Source of the DNA: Lithobates sylvaticus
Lineage: Eukaryota > Chordata > Amphibia > Anura > Ranidae
Direction: 5' to 3'
NCBI GenBank assembly: GCA_028564925.1
Contig: CM053026.1
Coordinates: 133,597,155 to 133,661,154, forward strand
Length of the DNA stretch: 64,000 nt
Shown one piece after another: positions 11,301 through 21,240 of this stretch (within the stretch, counting starts at the first letter, position 1; each line of letters begins with the position of its first letter). The notes below the pieces were generated by a model. The model did no database searches. It was not told the origin of the DNA and saw nothing but the letters and a program-made list of their open reading frames with translations. Both the position numbers and the translations under genes were made by a program.

Positions 11301-12794
11301 CAGGTAAGCATGGTAGACTTCAGGGATGGACTGGCGTAGACCTGCCTCGTTTTCGAGGCAGAGCAGAGCAAAGGGTCCTGCGGGGACCAAGAAGCCGCAG
11401 GACCTTTGGCAGTAGGGAGAAGAAAAGGCCACCTCTCCTGTGGACCAGTTGATGACCGGGTTGTGTGCTTGCAGCCAGGGGATCCCTAGAATGACTGGAA
11501 ACAAGGGGGAAGAAATTATGTCCAAACATAACAGTTCTTGATGTGACTCTGAGATCACTGTGTGCAGCGGGGCAGTCTCCTGAGTCACTGGGCCAGATTT
11601 GATGGTAGATCCATCTGCCAGGTGGACAGACAGGCCTTGTTTTCTCAGACGGAGAGGAATTCGATGCCGGGCAGCAAAAGCAGAGTCCATAAAGCAACTA
11701 CAGGCACCAGAGTCAATGATAGCTGTGGTTTGTAGGGTCCTTCCTGAGAACTGGAAGGAGACAGAAAGGGCAAGATGAGATGAAACCCCGGTCACAGGAT
11801 CCACATAACTGGAGAGGATAGTAGGGAACTTACGGAGTTTAGCCGGGCAGTTCCGGACATAATGACCAGGCTCTCCGCAATACAGGCACAGATTGTTGCT
11901 GCGGCGTCTCTGGCGTTCTGCTGGGGTGAGAGAAGGCCGCAGGAGTCCAAGTTGCATGGGTTCTGATGCTGAAGAGGAATGAGCAGGTTTAACAGGGGGA
12001 ACAGTGCGGAAATGACTTGGACCCCTGGGGAGCATCCAGGTAGGTTTTGGGGACCCCAAAGTTCGTTCGGCCCTACGCTCCCGTAGGCGCCGGTCAATTT
12101 GGATGCTTAGGTCTATGAGGGAATTCAGGGTCTGGGGTACCCCCACTCTGGCGAGCTCGTCTTTGAGTGCGTCTGAGAGGCCCATGCGGAATTGGTGGCG
12201 GAGGGCAGCATCGTTCCAGTCGGTGTCGGCACCCCAACGCCTGAACTCAGCCACATAGTCCTCTGCTGGTCTTCGACCCTGTTGGAGAGAACGTAAGGCG
12301 GCCTCCGCAGTGGTTGAGAGTTGGGGGTCCTCATAAAGCTGCGCCATGGCATCAAAAAAGGTGGAGAGACTGGTCAATGCTGCATCCTTTTGTTCCACGA
12401 GACGGTGGGCCCAGATTTGGGGATCCCCAGTCAATAGGGCTATCACAAAACCCACCTTGGTGGTCTCTAAAGAGAAAGTCCTGGGTTGCAGGGTAAAATG
12501 GAGTTCACAAGAGTTACGGAAAGTTCTGAAGCTACCACGGGCACCCGTAAATTTCTCTGGGGTAGGTACCTTGGGCTCAGGTGGTAGCATCACTATAGTC
12601 TGGGTAGGTGCAGGCCCCGTTGGGGGTATTGCTGGGTGAGGAGTTCCTTGGGTACTGGATGGACCAGACAGGACCAGTACCCGTTCCTCCAGCCGGGTGT
12701 AACCCTGCTGGAGGTTCTTCACCGCTTCGGTCAGACCTGCCAGGTGTTGGCGTAGCCCCTCCATGGCGGGGGCTCCCTGCTCGGGCTCAGACAT
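8301..12794 (-). CDS. gag-pol polyprotein of the chromovirus
   Basis: A single 1497-codon frame that holds all parts of a chromovirus polyprotein in order. These are a gag-like region (1-300), a CCHC zinc knuckle (CLYCGEPGHYVRNC, about 303-316), an aspartic protease (DSGA, 361), a reverse transcriptase with YLDD (679-682), RNase H (VDAS about 829, FTDH about 896), an integrase with an HHCC finger (about 1019-1059) and a D-D-E core (D1089, D1149, E1185), and a chromodomain (about 1377-1434). The frame looks whole. Gag and pol share one frame without an internal break, as in the Tf1/sushi group. The last 50 or so residues, a basic tail rich in Arg-Ala and Arg-Met, are encoded by the 3' LTR itself. 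The start codon lies only 13 bases inside the 5' LTR. Confidence 0.95.
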   Translation of the reverse strand: MSEPEQGAPAMEGLRQHLAGLTEAVKNLQQGYTRLEERVLVLSGPSSTQGTPHPAIPPTGPAPTQTIVMLPPEPKVPTPEKFTGARGSFRTFRNSCELHFTLQPRTFSLETTKVGFVIALLTGDPQIWAHRLVEQKDAALTSLSTFFDAMAQLYEDPQLSTTAEAALRSLQQGRRPAEDYVAEFRRWGADTDWNDAALRHQFRMGLSDALKDELARVGVPQTLNSLIDLSIQIDRRLRERRAERTLGSPKPTWMLPRGPSHFRTVPPVKPAHSSSASEPMQLGLLRPSLTPAERQRRRSNNLCLYCGEPGHYVRNCPAKLRKFPTILSSYVDPVTGVSSHLALSVSFQFSGRTLQTTAIIDSGACSCFMDSAFAARHRIPLRLRKQGLSVHLADGSTIKSGPVTQETAPLHTVISESHQELLCLDIISSPLFPVILGIPWLQAHNPVINWSTGEVAFSSPYCQRSCGFLVPAGPFALLCLENEAGLRQSIPEVYHAYLDVFSKQRADVLPPHRPYDCPIELLPGAKIPFGRVFPLTEVEQGKLKDYIDDNLKKGFIRPSTSPAGAGIFFVEKKDHSLRPCVDYRALNEVTVKNRYPLPLVPELFQRLGTASIFSKLDLRGAYNLIRIKDGDEWKTAFRSRFGHFEYLVMPFGLCNAPATFQSFINDVLRDFLDVFAVVYLDDILIFSSSLELHRGHVKSVLGRLRQHGLYAKAEKCLFEVESIPFLGLIISSRGIRMDPQKISAILDWPVPADKKGIQRFIGFANFYRKFIKGFSAIVTPITQLTKQGTRFHWSPEAQGAFEALKGLFTSAPILKHPDPSLPFVLEVDASEIAVGAILSQRQGIKALLHPVAFFSRKLSPAEKNYDVGDRELLAIKTALEEWRYLLEGAIHPILIFTDHKNLEYLKTAKRLKPRQARWALFFSRFTFHVTYRPGSKNAKPDALSRMYHKSQDGSPPDTILAPGNFLLLQEDLRSQLRRASSGLLPTPGPGLQAKDGLLWHGDKIFIPEGLRVTVLELCHDHKLAGHFGVTKTTELVQRTFWWPQLREDCRKFVETCTVCIRSKSHRTKAWGLLKPLPVPDRPWKMLSIDFIVELPPAEDHTTIFVIVDRLSKMAHFVPMKGTPSASETAQVFIREIIRLHGVPANIVSDRGVQFTSRFWKSLCKALNIELSFSSAYHPQTNGQTERTNQTLEQYLRCFSSFSQDDWISLLPVAEFAYNNAIHSATQQTPFFANYGFHPSFLPNSLPECTVPAVQEKIDFFASNNQLLQDTMARTQEHNKTVFDRKRRGELILAPGDTVWLSTLNLKLACPSKKLGPKFLGPFPVKRKINEVAYELELPDSLKVHPVFHVSLLKPSTSNPFPNRRTVPPDPVLVDGEEEYEVEAILNVRKRRNQNQFLIKWKGYGPEENSWEPECNIHAKSLVQAFKRAHPERFAQRGTRRLPLGGGQCHEDPARNLNPGRPGPQIPLRMRMRARARARAQPRTGRRARALVSTSRPI

Positions 12795-12807
12795 GGCTGT
12801 CTGCTAC

Positions 12808-14506
12808 TGTCACGTACCTGGTGGTGCGAGCCCGAGATTGCAGGGAGAGGCCTCCCTTGCGTCTCCCACTCCTGGTCCCCTGGTGTGGGAACAGGGGAGA
12901 CAGGAGTGAGGAGGAGCACGGGTGCCTGGCAGGATCAACAGACCGGTGGGAAGGAAACAGGTTAGCTGAGCAGGCAGGATCTCTGAGAAGCAGGTTCACA
13001 GGTAAACTGGATAGCAGAGCTGGCAGGATCACAGGAAGCAGGCTCACAGGTAAACTGGATAGCAGAGCTGGCAGGATCACAGGAAGCAGGCTCACAGGTA
13101 AACTGGATAGCGGAGCTGGCAGGATCACAGGAAGCAGGCTCACAGGTAAACTGGATAGCGGAGCTGGCAGGATCACAGGAAGCAGGCTCACAGGTAAACT
13201 GGATAGCGGAGCTGGCAGGATCACAGGAAGCAGGCTCACAGGTAAACTGGATAGCGGAGCTGGCAGGATCACAGGAAGCAGGCTCACAGGTAAACCGGAT
13301 AGCGGAGCTGGCAGGATCACAGGAAGCAGGCTCACAGGTAAACTGGATAGCGGAGCTGGCAGGATCACAGGAAGCAGGCTCACAGGTAAACTGGATAGCG
13401 GAGCTGGCAGGATCACAGGAAGCAGGCTCACAGGTAAACTGGATAGCAGAGCTGGCAGGATCACAGGAAGCAGGCTCACAGGTAAACCGGATAGCGGAGC
13501 TGGCAGGATCACAGGAAGCAGGCTCACAGGTAAACTGGATAGCGGAGCTGGCAGGATCACAGGAAGCAGGCTCACAGGTAAACTGGATAGCGGAGCTGGC
13601 AGGATCACAGGAAGCAGGCTCACAGGTAAACTGGATAGCAGAGCTGACAGGAACCGGACAACGGCTTGGCAACAGGTTCACAGGTAAGCTAGGATAGCAG
13701 AGCTGACGGGAACTGGACAATGGCTTGGCAAACAGGTTCACAGGTAAGCTGGATAGCAGAGCTGACAGGAACTGGACAATGGCTTGGCAAACAGGTTCAC
13801 AGGTAAGCTTGGATAGCAGAGCTGACAGGAACTGGACAATGGCTTGGCAAACAGGTTCACAGGTAAGCTTGGATAGCAGAGCCGACAGGAACTGGACAAT
13901 GGCTTGGCAAACAGGTTCACAGGTAAGCTTGGATAGCAGAGCTGACAGGAACTGGACAATGGCTTGGCAAACAGGTTCACAGGTAAGCTTGGATAGCAGA
14001 GCTGACAGGAACTGGACACAGGAAACGGAACCACGGACTGGACTGGAACCAACAGGTGAACAGGCTCGTTACAGAGGGTCAGACTGCAGACTGGACAAGG
14101 CTGAACAAGGAACCAAAGTTCATCAAAAGTCAGGTAATAGATCTGAACCAGGGCAGGGTACAATGGATCAGGCAGGAGGATGGTCACTGGAAGCCGGGGT
14201 CGGGTACAGGCAGAAAGCAGGATAGTCTTAATGGCAAGCCGGGTCAAAGGAACAGGTATAACAGGATCAGGTTTCACTTTACTACACCACAACGCTGTAG
14301 AGCAGACAGCAAAGACCGTCTGCTCAAGTCAGGCTTAAATAGGCCGGCTGGTGCTAACTAGGGCGCGCGCCCGTCTCCCTGTGCGCGGTTGTGCACGTGC
14401 CCGCGCCCGGGCGCGCATGCGCATGCGCAATGGAATCTGGCGCGCATGCGCATGCGCAATGGAATCTGAGGGCCAGGACGGCCCGGGTTTAGATTTCTGG
14501 CAGGAT
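12808..14506 (-). repeat. 5' LTR of the chromovirus
   Basis: The partner of the 3' LTR, with the same TGTCACGTACC inner end, thirteen 48-bp units (about 13005-13635), 60-bp units (about 13640-14010), the TATTTAAG box (about 14334-14342) and the GC-rich block. The GC-rich block with GCATGCGCATGCGC is present twice in tandem here (about 14411-14465), once in the 3' LTR. Transcription from the TATA-like box would give a leader of about 1.5 kb made largely of tandem repeats before gag begins. Confidence 0.9.
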
Positions 14507-14665
14507 AATAATAATAGACCCGCCCCTTGCTTACACGCTATAACAGATCTGCCCTTGGTTAGAGTAATAATAGAGCAGCCCCTTGGTTACACGATGTATA
14601 ACAATAATAATAAATGCGCCCCTTGCTTACAGTAATACTAGACCCGCCCCTTAGTTACACGTATA
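14507..14665. repeat. short tandem array with AATAATAATAGA spacer
   Basis: Four diverged units of about 40 bases, each with GACCCGCCCCTTG(C/G)TTACACG preceded by an AAT-rich spacer. It directly abuts the LTR element. Confidence 0.7.
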
Positions 14666-14815
14666 GAATATTTTTAAAAAAAGTCAGTTACTTTGCTGCG
14701 TAACTAATTACTTTTCCAATGTAGTAACTGAGTTACTAACGCAATTACTTTTTGGGAGAAGTAATTTGTAACTTAATTAATTACTTTTTTAAAGTAAGAT
14801 GACCAACACTGTATA
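14666..14815. repeat. AGTTACTTTTT-type repeat, probable hAT end
   Basis: Repeats of AGTTACT/AATTACTTTTT followed by GACCAACACTG. The CCAACACTG end and the (A)AGTAACT repeats are typical of a widespread vertebrate hAT-like repeat, but I see no matching left end. Confidence 0.4.
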
Positions 14816-14886
14816 TATATGCACGCATGTGTGTTTGAGGTTTGGGGTGCACACCCTAATGCAAAAGGCTGCACACGCCTATGATG

Positions 14887-15268
14887 TACACTGTAGCTTC
14901 AGCTACATACAGTACACTGAGCCGAGTTCTGGCTGAAACACAGAGACTTCCCATCTCACACAACAAATTAACCGACAAAATAAGAGTCGGTCTGAGCGGC
15001 ACTCAGTCATTCAGAGGCAGATTTGTACTCTGTGAATGAATGCAAAGCTTCCTCTGATTGGCTGAGGTGGAAAGGCAGGTTGATGATGTCACACTCTCCG
15101 ACTTGGTCAATCAAAGGAAGCTTTGTATTCATTCACAGAATACAAAGCCGCCTTTGAATATTTGAGAGCCGATCAGACTGACATTATTTTGTTCTTGGTG
15201 TTAGACGGGAAGTCTGTCTCACAGCCGAACCCTTGCACTGTGTACTGCATGTAGCTGAAGCTACAAAC
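14887..15268. repeat. imperfect inverted repeat, about 0.38 kb
   Basis: The left side (CACTGTAGCTTCAGCTACAT, CTTCCCATCTCACA, AAGCTTCCTCTGATTGG) recurs reverse-complemented on the right (CCAATC-like, AGGAAGCTTTGTATTCATTC, GACGGGAAGTC, ATGTAGCTGAAGCTAC). This looks like a foldback MITE. There is no coding potential. Confidence 0.7.
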
Positions 15269-16222
15269 AATTCAAACAGTGTTCAGTTCCAATGCAGCGC
15301 TTGGTGAAGGAAAACATGGAGATCAACTTTAAAGATGTACTCCCAACCTCCACCCTGTGACCTGTGAATGGACAGTGAAAGGATAAGCAGCGGAATGGTA
15401 AACTCATCTCTCTGTCACTCTGCTCTCCTCCCTTATTATCATGTCCCTTGCACTGCAACACAACCAAATGGCTCCTTGTGCTGCTTATTTATCTCCCAGT
15501 CTGAGCTCTGCTTTTCAGAAGACTGCAAAAGGCTGATATCAATTCAAATTACAGTACTGTTTCCATAAAAAAAAAAAAAATAGAATACATTTATAATTAT
15601 AAAATAAAATAGTTTGTCTTTTAAGGTTTGATAAACAAGTCAATGTGGGCATCTTCCATGGTAATGATAACCTAAAATGTCAGCACTCAGAGGGTTAAGC
15701 TGATATGATAGATGGCCGTGTGATGTGACATGAGAATAGGTGAAAAAATCTCATAGTAGCAAGTAATGGAGTGAGTCATGGGGGCTGTCAATCTTCATGT
15801 CTGTTCTCATTGCCAAGTCTCTACATAATGCAGATATTAACAATACCCTTAAGGCAGTCCTACTCAACCTTTGTCATTCACAAAACCACTTTAGCGATGA
15901 GCTGAGATTGTTAAAGCCACATTCAAATGTTCTCCTGTTTAATAATTACATTGCGGCTCTGCATTATTTACTTACTGACTCTTTTCAGTCCCCCCTCCTC
16001 ACCTCCACCTTTTACTTTTTTCTGTATTTAGGTTTGCTTAAAGAGAATATTTCAATACAGTCATGTAAGAAAGAAATCCCATCCACTATTTTTTACCTTC
16101 CCCTTGCTTTGCAAAATTTCTGTAAGCTTGGTGTCGGATGGTGTCAGAATTTACAAAGGGATAACGCCTTCCTTCGCTTCATCAGGTGAAGGTGGCTTTT
16201 GGCTGCTCAGGTTCAATGTTTG
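15269..16222. other. unassigned intergenic DNA
   Basis: No recognised gene or repeat apart from an A-run at about 15567-15580. A 130-codon open frame at 15797-16189 has no recognisable domain and I do not call it. Confidence 0.4.
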
Positions 16223-16394
16223 GTTTAGAACAGACATGTCCAAAGTCCGGCCCATATATATATATTTTTATTTTTTTTCTTATTTTTTTAAGTCTTTAAA
16301 ATGTTTATTCGAAAAATATAACAATTGTACAAGAATGGAAAGAAACCATGCTCGAAGCTGGGACAGCACAATGAGTAATCTCCATATGATACAT

Positions 16395-17199
16395 TAGACA
16401 TGTACACACTGAAATATTTTGTTTCGGAATTTCGTCTGAAAAATAAATTTATTTAGTTACTCCCGAAATTCGTTTTTATTTATTTAGTTTAGTTAAAAAA
16501 TGCATTCGTCCGAAAATCCCAAATAGTTAAGGTCGAATCTGTCATTGAAGGCTTATGGTGTCTGTCGAATGTTCTAAGAAGATTCGACGGAATAGCTTGT
16601 AGGTGGAAGATTCAACGGAGCAGCTAAACTGTACGACGCTGCAATCGTACATTTTCGGACGAATGTTCCGCCTACAAGCTATAGTAGAATTCTAATGTTG
16701 TATGACACTAGTAATAATTATATTTATTAATCAGTCAACCAACATTAGAATTCTTCTATAGCCTATGGGCGGAGCATTTGACCATAAATGTCCACTCGCA
16801 GCGACTGCTTTGTCGAATCTTCATGTCGAATTTTTTCTCTCTATGTCGAATAATCTTGGACTAATAGAGTTTTTTTGCTATTGTCTCTATAATGTCGAAT
16901 CTTTTCTCTCTATGTCAAATATTTTCTCTCTATGTAGAATAATCTTGGACTAATAGAGCTAAGGTTAGGCACATTTGACCACAGGTTCAATGGACACAGA
17001 TTGCTATTGTCAGCGTCATGTTGAATCCCCTATCTATATCGAACTGTTGTCTCAACGAAAACGAAAATAAAGCATTTGTTTATATTGGATCTTTTGATTT
17101 TCGGATTCTACACGTTCGTTATCGTTTGTTAAAACGATAATGAAAATACCCGAAATTTGGACGAAAATGCATTCGGACGAAAACGAATGCACATGTCTA
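16395..17199. mobile_element. hAT-type MITE, TAGACATGT family, copy A
   Basis: The termini are TAGACATGT and ACATGTCTA, with a perfect 8-bp target duplication TGATACAT (16387-16394 and 17200-17207). The 8-bp duplication supports a hAT transposase. The inside is made of many GTCGAAT/CGAAAA words and includes a GGCGGAGCATTTGACC / TTCGTCCGAA inverted arrangement. It is non-coding. A second copy lies at 34005-34868. Confidence 0.9.
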
Positions 17200-18904
17200 T
17201 GATACATAGAAGAATTAATATTAAACTAACAAGGGGAGATAAGAATAACAATTCTAAATGACTCCGCTAACGGCCTCTCCCTTTCACCCCACGCACCCCA
17301 AATGGGAGCCTGCTGTGCTAGGGGAGATCGGGGGGTTCGACCAGAAACCACAAGGAGAAGACTGGGCCACTCTCCTTACCGAGACATAAAACACAAAGGG
17401 AGCCACGTCAATTAGTTAAACCTGGTGTTATGCATAGTAACATAAGGTGGTCAAGTGGAGATCATATGGGAGGGCATATGAGAGCACCCCCTCTTAAATA
17501 CTCAGTTAAGTGATAGTGAGACCATTGGGGCAAACTGGTAACCAAGTGTGTGTAGAGCAGTCCACTACACAAATGAATGAGGTAACCATCCAGCCCAAGA
17601 GCAGAGGTTAGACATCCCGATAGCGATTCGTGGGAGAGCTGCTCATCTTGGAGGGTGAGAGTCATGGTGTCTCTTTGATAGTTGCTTGTTCCAAAGCGGG
17701 GTCAGAGGGCTACTCAGAGGGGGTCGCTTGGAGGATCTTGGTTTGACAGCTAGTTGCTGGTGTGGTAACTCTTGGGTGATGAAGCCCAGGTGTAACAGCA
17801 AGCGTTCACCATCTTGAAAGTTGGTAAATCCATACGATTTGTCTCTGAATTGAAACTGGAGACGGAAAGGGAATGACCAGTGATATTTGATATATTTCTG
17901 CACCAATATTTCAAGGAGAGGTTTGAGGGATCTCCGCCTCTGGATTGTTGTGGGGGAAATATCCGGAATTTTTTTTAATTTTGTTCCCCTGGATGGAGAG
18001 GTTGTCTTCTCATTATATCTTCTTTCACTCCATAATAGTGGGGTTTGACTACAACATCCCTCTGGAGCCCATTTTGGCAGGTGGGTTGCAGGGCTCTATG
18101 CGCTCTGTCCAGCTCAAGTCTGTGGCCTTGGATGTCAGGGTTAATGTCCTTAATGAAAATCTTGACAGTGCCTGGTATATCTGTGATCGATTCAGGGATC
18201 TCTCTGATATGGAAATTATATCACCTGCTCCTGTTTTCCAAATCATCCAATTTGGCCAGCGCAGTTTAAAATTGATCTTGCAGCATTTGGATGCAGGTGG
18301 TGTTTTGGTTGGTGCGAGCGGCTGTGTTATCTAGTGCGTCCATGTGGGCTCCTAGGCTCTGCAGGTCAGCCTTAATGGTGGCTGTAATCTGCATTTCAGA
18401 GAAGCTATTGAGCAGCTAATTCATGTTGCGGGGATAGCCAGGCAGCGTAGGGGATGTCTGCTGGGAGCCTGCAAGGCCCAGGGGGGAGTTCAGCGTGGGG
18501 GTGTGGAGGAGATCCCCCATCGTCCTGCTCAGCAGGGATTCCGTGGAAGCTGGGGATATCCCAATGCTACTCACGGGTGTTGCCAGCAAGGAGTGTGGCT
18601 GCTGGTGTGGTGGTGATGGGCCAGCAATGGAGTCCTGATCCTCCGGGCCGCCATGTGTGTGCCGCGGTTGCCATCTTGGATGGTGCAAGGGCTGCCAGGC
18701 CGAAGTCTAGCTGGAGACTAACGTCCTTTTTGGGGGGATCGCCTGGCATCCGGGTCGATGCCCTGGATCTTCCTGGAGGTGTGGGGGTCTGATCGAGTTG
18801 GATCCCATTCGTATCTGAGAGCTTGGGAGCTGGGGAGGGCCGAAGCGGATCGGAGCTCTCGGCTACAGCATCCTCCTGGGAGTCCCACGCATCCGCACTT
18901 CGGC

Positions 18905-18931
18905 TATATATATATATATATATATATATAT
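18905..18931. repeat. (TA)n microsatellite inside LINE ORF1
   Basis: Pure TA repeat. On the minus strand it lies in the open part of the LINE ORF1 and reads as alternating Tyr-Ile. Confidence 0.9.
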
Positions 18932-18972
18932 CTTTTGCGGCCCCCAACAAATCCTCGAGCGCCACAAAAGAT

Positions 18973-19700
18973 ATATACCCATATTTATTGGCGTATAACT
19001 AACACGCACTTTCACCCCCCTGAAAACCAGGGGGAAATCATGTGTGCGTGTTATACGGCTATTCCTGCTGTCTCCAAGTGGAAGGAGGGAGCGGGCGCCG
19101 CTGGATTACACAGAGTGGCAATCTCCTGTATACCCGCCATTCAGTCACACACAGTCCTGCCTCCTGGGACTGTGTGTTACTGATTGCCAGGTACACAGGA
19201 GATCGCGGCACTGTGTAATCCGGCACTGACGAGGCTGCAGGTGAGCAAGGATGTGCAGGCTGCTTTCATTGGCAATGGTGAGGCTGCTGATGGGCACTGT
19301 GCAGGCTGCAATAATTGGCAATGGTGATGCTGTTGATGGGCACTGTGCAGGCTGCAATAATTGGCAATGACAAGGCTGTTGATGGGCACTGTACAGGCTG
19401 CATTAATTGGCAATGTTGAGGCTGCTGATGGGCACTGTGCAGGCTGCATTAATTGGCAATGGTGAGGCTGCTGATGGGCACTGTGCAGGCTACATTAATT
19501 GGCAATGCTGAGGCTGCTGATGGGCACTGTGCAGGCTGCATTAATTGTCAATAGTGAGGCTGCTGGTGGTTAATGTGCAGGCTGCATTGATGGGCACTGG
19601 TGAGGCTTCATTGATGGGCACTGGTGAGGCTGCAGATGATGCAGACTGAAACTTCCCTCTTAAAAAGAAGGTGTGTGTTATACGCCGATAAATACAGGTA
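18973..19700. mobile_element. TIR element with internal minisatellite
   Basis: The ends are inverted copies of CCCATATTTATTGGCGTATAA (left) and TTATACGCCGATAAATACAGG (right), flanked by TATATA on both sides. The inside holds the minisatellite at 19240-19640. It encodes nothing. The superfamily is uncertain. Confidence 0.65.
19240..19640. repeat. 46-bp minisatellite with GGGCACTG motif
   Basis: About eight units of GGCTGCTGATGGGCACTGTGCAGGCTGCATTAATTGGCAATGGTGA type (46 bp). The core GATGGGCACTG is shared with the arrays at 4195-4545 and 36300-36700. Confidence 0.85.
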
Positions 19701-20086
19701 TATATCGAAATTACATGCCAGAGCTCATCCTTAGTCCTGGGCGGTGCTTGGGATTCGTTGGGGACACAAAAGATATATATATATCCAAATAACACGCCCA
19801 AGCTCATCTCTTCACCACACACAACCACGAAGGCAAGAGAATTCTTGTTGGGCAGTGATTAAGTGGTCGGACGAACACACTTAGACCGAATTTTAATGGT
19901 TTAAAGAATATCAGGCAAAATGGTCGGCCCTCACGCATGTTCACTTCATCAAATCTGGCCCTCTGAAAAAAGTTTGGACACCCCTGGTTTAGATGTTTCA
20001 GAAACAAGGACATTAACCACTTTGTGGCTGCAATATACCTTTTATGTCCCCATGCACAACACACAACTGTGACATAAGAATGTAAC

Positions 20087-20975
20087 TTAACCACTTCAGC
20101 CCCGGAAGGATTTACTCCCTTAATGACCAGGCAATTTTTTGCGTTACGGCACTGCGTTGCTTTAACTGACAATTGTGCGGTCGTGCGACGTTGTACCCAA
20201 ACAAAATTGATGCCCTTTTTTTCCCTACAAATAGAGCTTTTGTTTTATGGTATTTGATCACCTCTGTGGTTTTTATTTTCTGTGCTATAAACAAAAAAAG
20301 ATAATACATATACAACAAAAAAAATGTATTCATCAGTTTAGGCCAGAATGTATTCTGCTACATATTTTTGGTAAAAAATATTGCAATAAGTGTATCTTGA
20401 TTGGTTTGCACAAAAGTTATAGCGTCTACAAAATAGGGGAAAGATTTAGGGATTTTTGATTTTATTATTGTTTTTACTAGTAATGGCGGGGATCAGCAAT
20501 TTTTAGCGGGGCTGCGAGATTGCGGCGGACAAATCTGACCCTAAGTGACACTGTTTGGTGTCCAGTGACACCAATACATTGATCAGTGCTATAAAAATGC
20601 ACTGATAACTGTATAAATGGCACTGGCAGGGAAGGGGTTAACACTAGTGGTGATCAAAGGGTTAAATGTTCCCTAGGGAGGTGCTTTCTAACTGTCAGGG
20701 GGATGGGCTCACTGGGAGTAGAGAGAGATTGCTGTTCCTGAACACTAGCACAGCTCCCCTGTCAGAACGGGCATCCGCCTTGTTTACATAGACAGATCCC
20801 CATTCTGCCTCTCTTTACCGCAATTGTGGTTGGCCGGTGGACACTAAGTCCGCCAGGCCCACTTGCGAGCTCCCATAGCGCATGCCCGCTGTATCTAGTG
20901 CACAGGTATGTTGGTTCATGCAACCGAGCCACCCTGCCTTTGTATATGTGCGCTGGGAGGTCCGGAAGTGATTAA
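20087..20975 (+). mobile_element. TTAA-flanked non-autonomous element, copy 2
   Basis: It starts TTAACCACTTCAGCCCCGG and ends GGAAGTGATTAA. It carries the family's usual blocks in order: GCACTGCGTTGCTTTAACTG, ACAAATAGAGCTTT, TCAGTTTAGGCC, AATGGCGG and the late GC-rich part. The short open frames inside are shared by all copies and are not genes. Confidence 0.85.
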
Positions 20976-21089
20976 CATTTCATAATACATGTTCCTGGTT
21001 CTCCACTGTCAGTCTGTTTTACATCATAGAATTACTGTTGAGTTAATTGACTTATATTGAAACTGTTACAGCGGTATTAAGCCCAGAAG

Positions 21090-21240
21090 CCTTTCTCAAC
21101 ATTTTCAACACAGAGGAACCCCCTGAAATCACTGGTCTGGTCTTGGGAATCACTGCAAAAAATTACTATATCTACAACTTATGACACATTAGTGTAATGG
21201 TCACTGGGAAGAAATACCCCCTTACAGGTAGCTAAAAAGA
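21090..21240 (+). mobile_element. hAT-like repeat fragment
   Basis: GCCTTTCTCAACATTTTCAACACAGAGGAACCCC is the left part of a common hAT-like repeat. The matching right-end motif AGGAACCCTAGTTGAGA lies inside the palindrome that follows. Confidence 0.5.

Larger units (their letters stand above)
6773..14506 (-). mobile_element. Gypsy-type chromovirus, looks whole
   Basis: An LTR retrotransposon of the Ty3/Gypsy superfamily, chromovirus branch, about 7.7 kb, in minus orientation. The parts are the 5' LTR (12808-14506), a very short leader, one gag-pol frame (8301-12794), a polypurine tract next to the 3' LTR (about 8454-8475, read GGAGGGGGGCAA on the minus strand) and the 3' LTR (6773-8453). 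The unique parts of the two LTRs look identical over about 375 bp and differ only slightly in the tandem-repeat part, so the insertion is young. I saw no matching 5-bp target duplication at the outer ends and no obvious tRNA primer site in the 13 bases between the 5' LTR and the start codon. Tf1/sushi relatives are known to self-prime, which could explain that. Confidence 0.93.
16280..18965 (-). mobile_element. L1/Tx1-type LINE, ORF1 and 3' end only
   Basis: On the minus strand the order is an N-terminal ORF1 part (about 18965-18420, with SLGAHMDAL-like text upstream of about 18350), a more C-terminal ORF1 part (about 18250-17640, including SFPFRLQFQFRDKSYGF) and a 3' tail with an AATAAA-like CGAATAAAC before an A-rich end (about 16270-16310). 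The reading frame is broken in several places. I find no reverse transcriptase or endonuclease between ORF1 and the tail, so this is an ORF1-only copy of the HAL1 kind or one with a large internal loss. The MITE at 16395-17199 sits inside its 3' part. Confidence 0.6.
16231..19986. mobile_element. hAT-type element split by nested insertions
   Basis: The left end CAGACATGTCCAAAGTCCGG and right end GTTTGGACACCCCTG are inverted copies of the common hAT terminus CAGGGGTGTCCAAAC. They are flanked by GTTTAGAA (16223-16230) and GTTTAGAT (19987-19994), a near-perfect 8-bp target duplication as hAT elements make. Almost all of the interior is later insertions: an L1-type ORF1 segment, a second hAT MITE, and a TIR element with a minisatellite. 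No hAT transposase is visible. Confidence 0.7.

Noticed and set aside
8821-12639. Several short frames on both strands within the gag-pol region
   Set aside because: Overlap the 1497-codon gag-pol frame in other frames, with no independent support.
12608-14225. Long repeat-type open frames in the second LTR
   Set aside because: Same arrays as in the first LTR.
15797-16189. 130-codon plus-strand frame
   Set aside because: No recognisable domain; composition like the surrounding AT-rich DNA.
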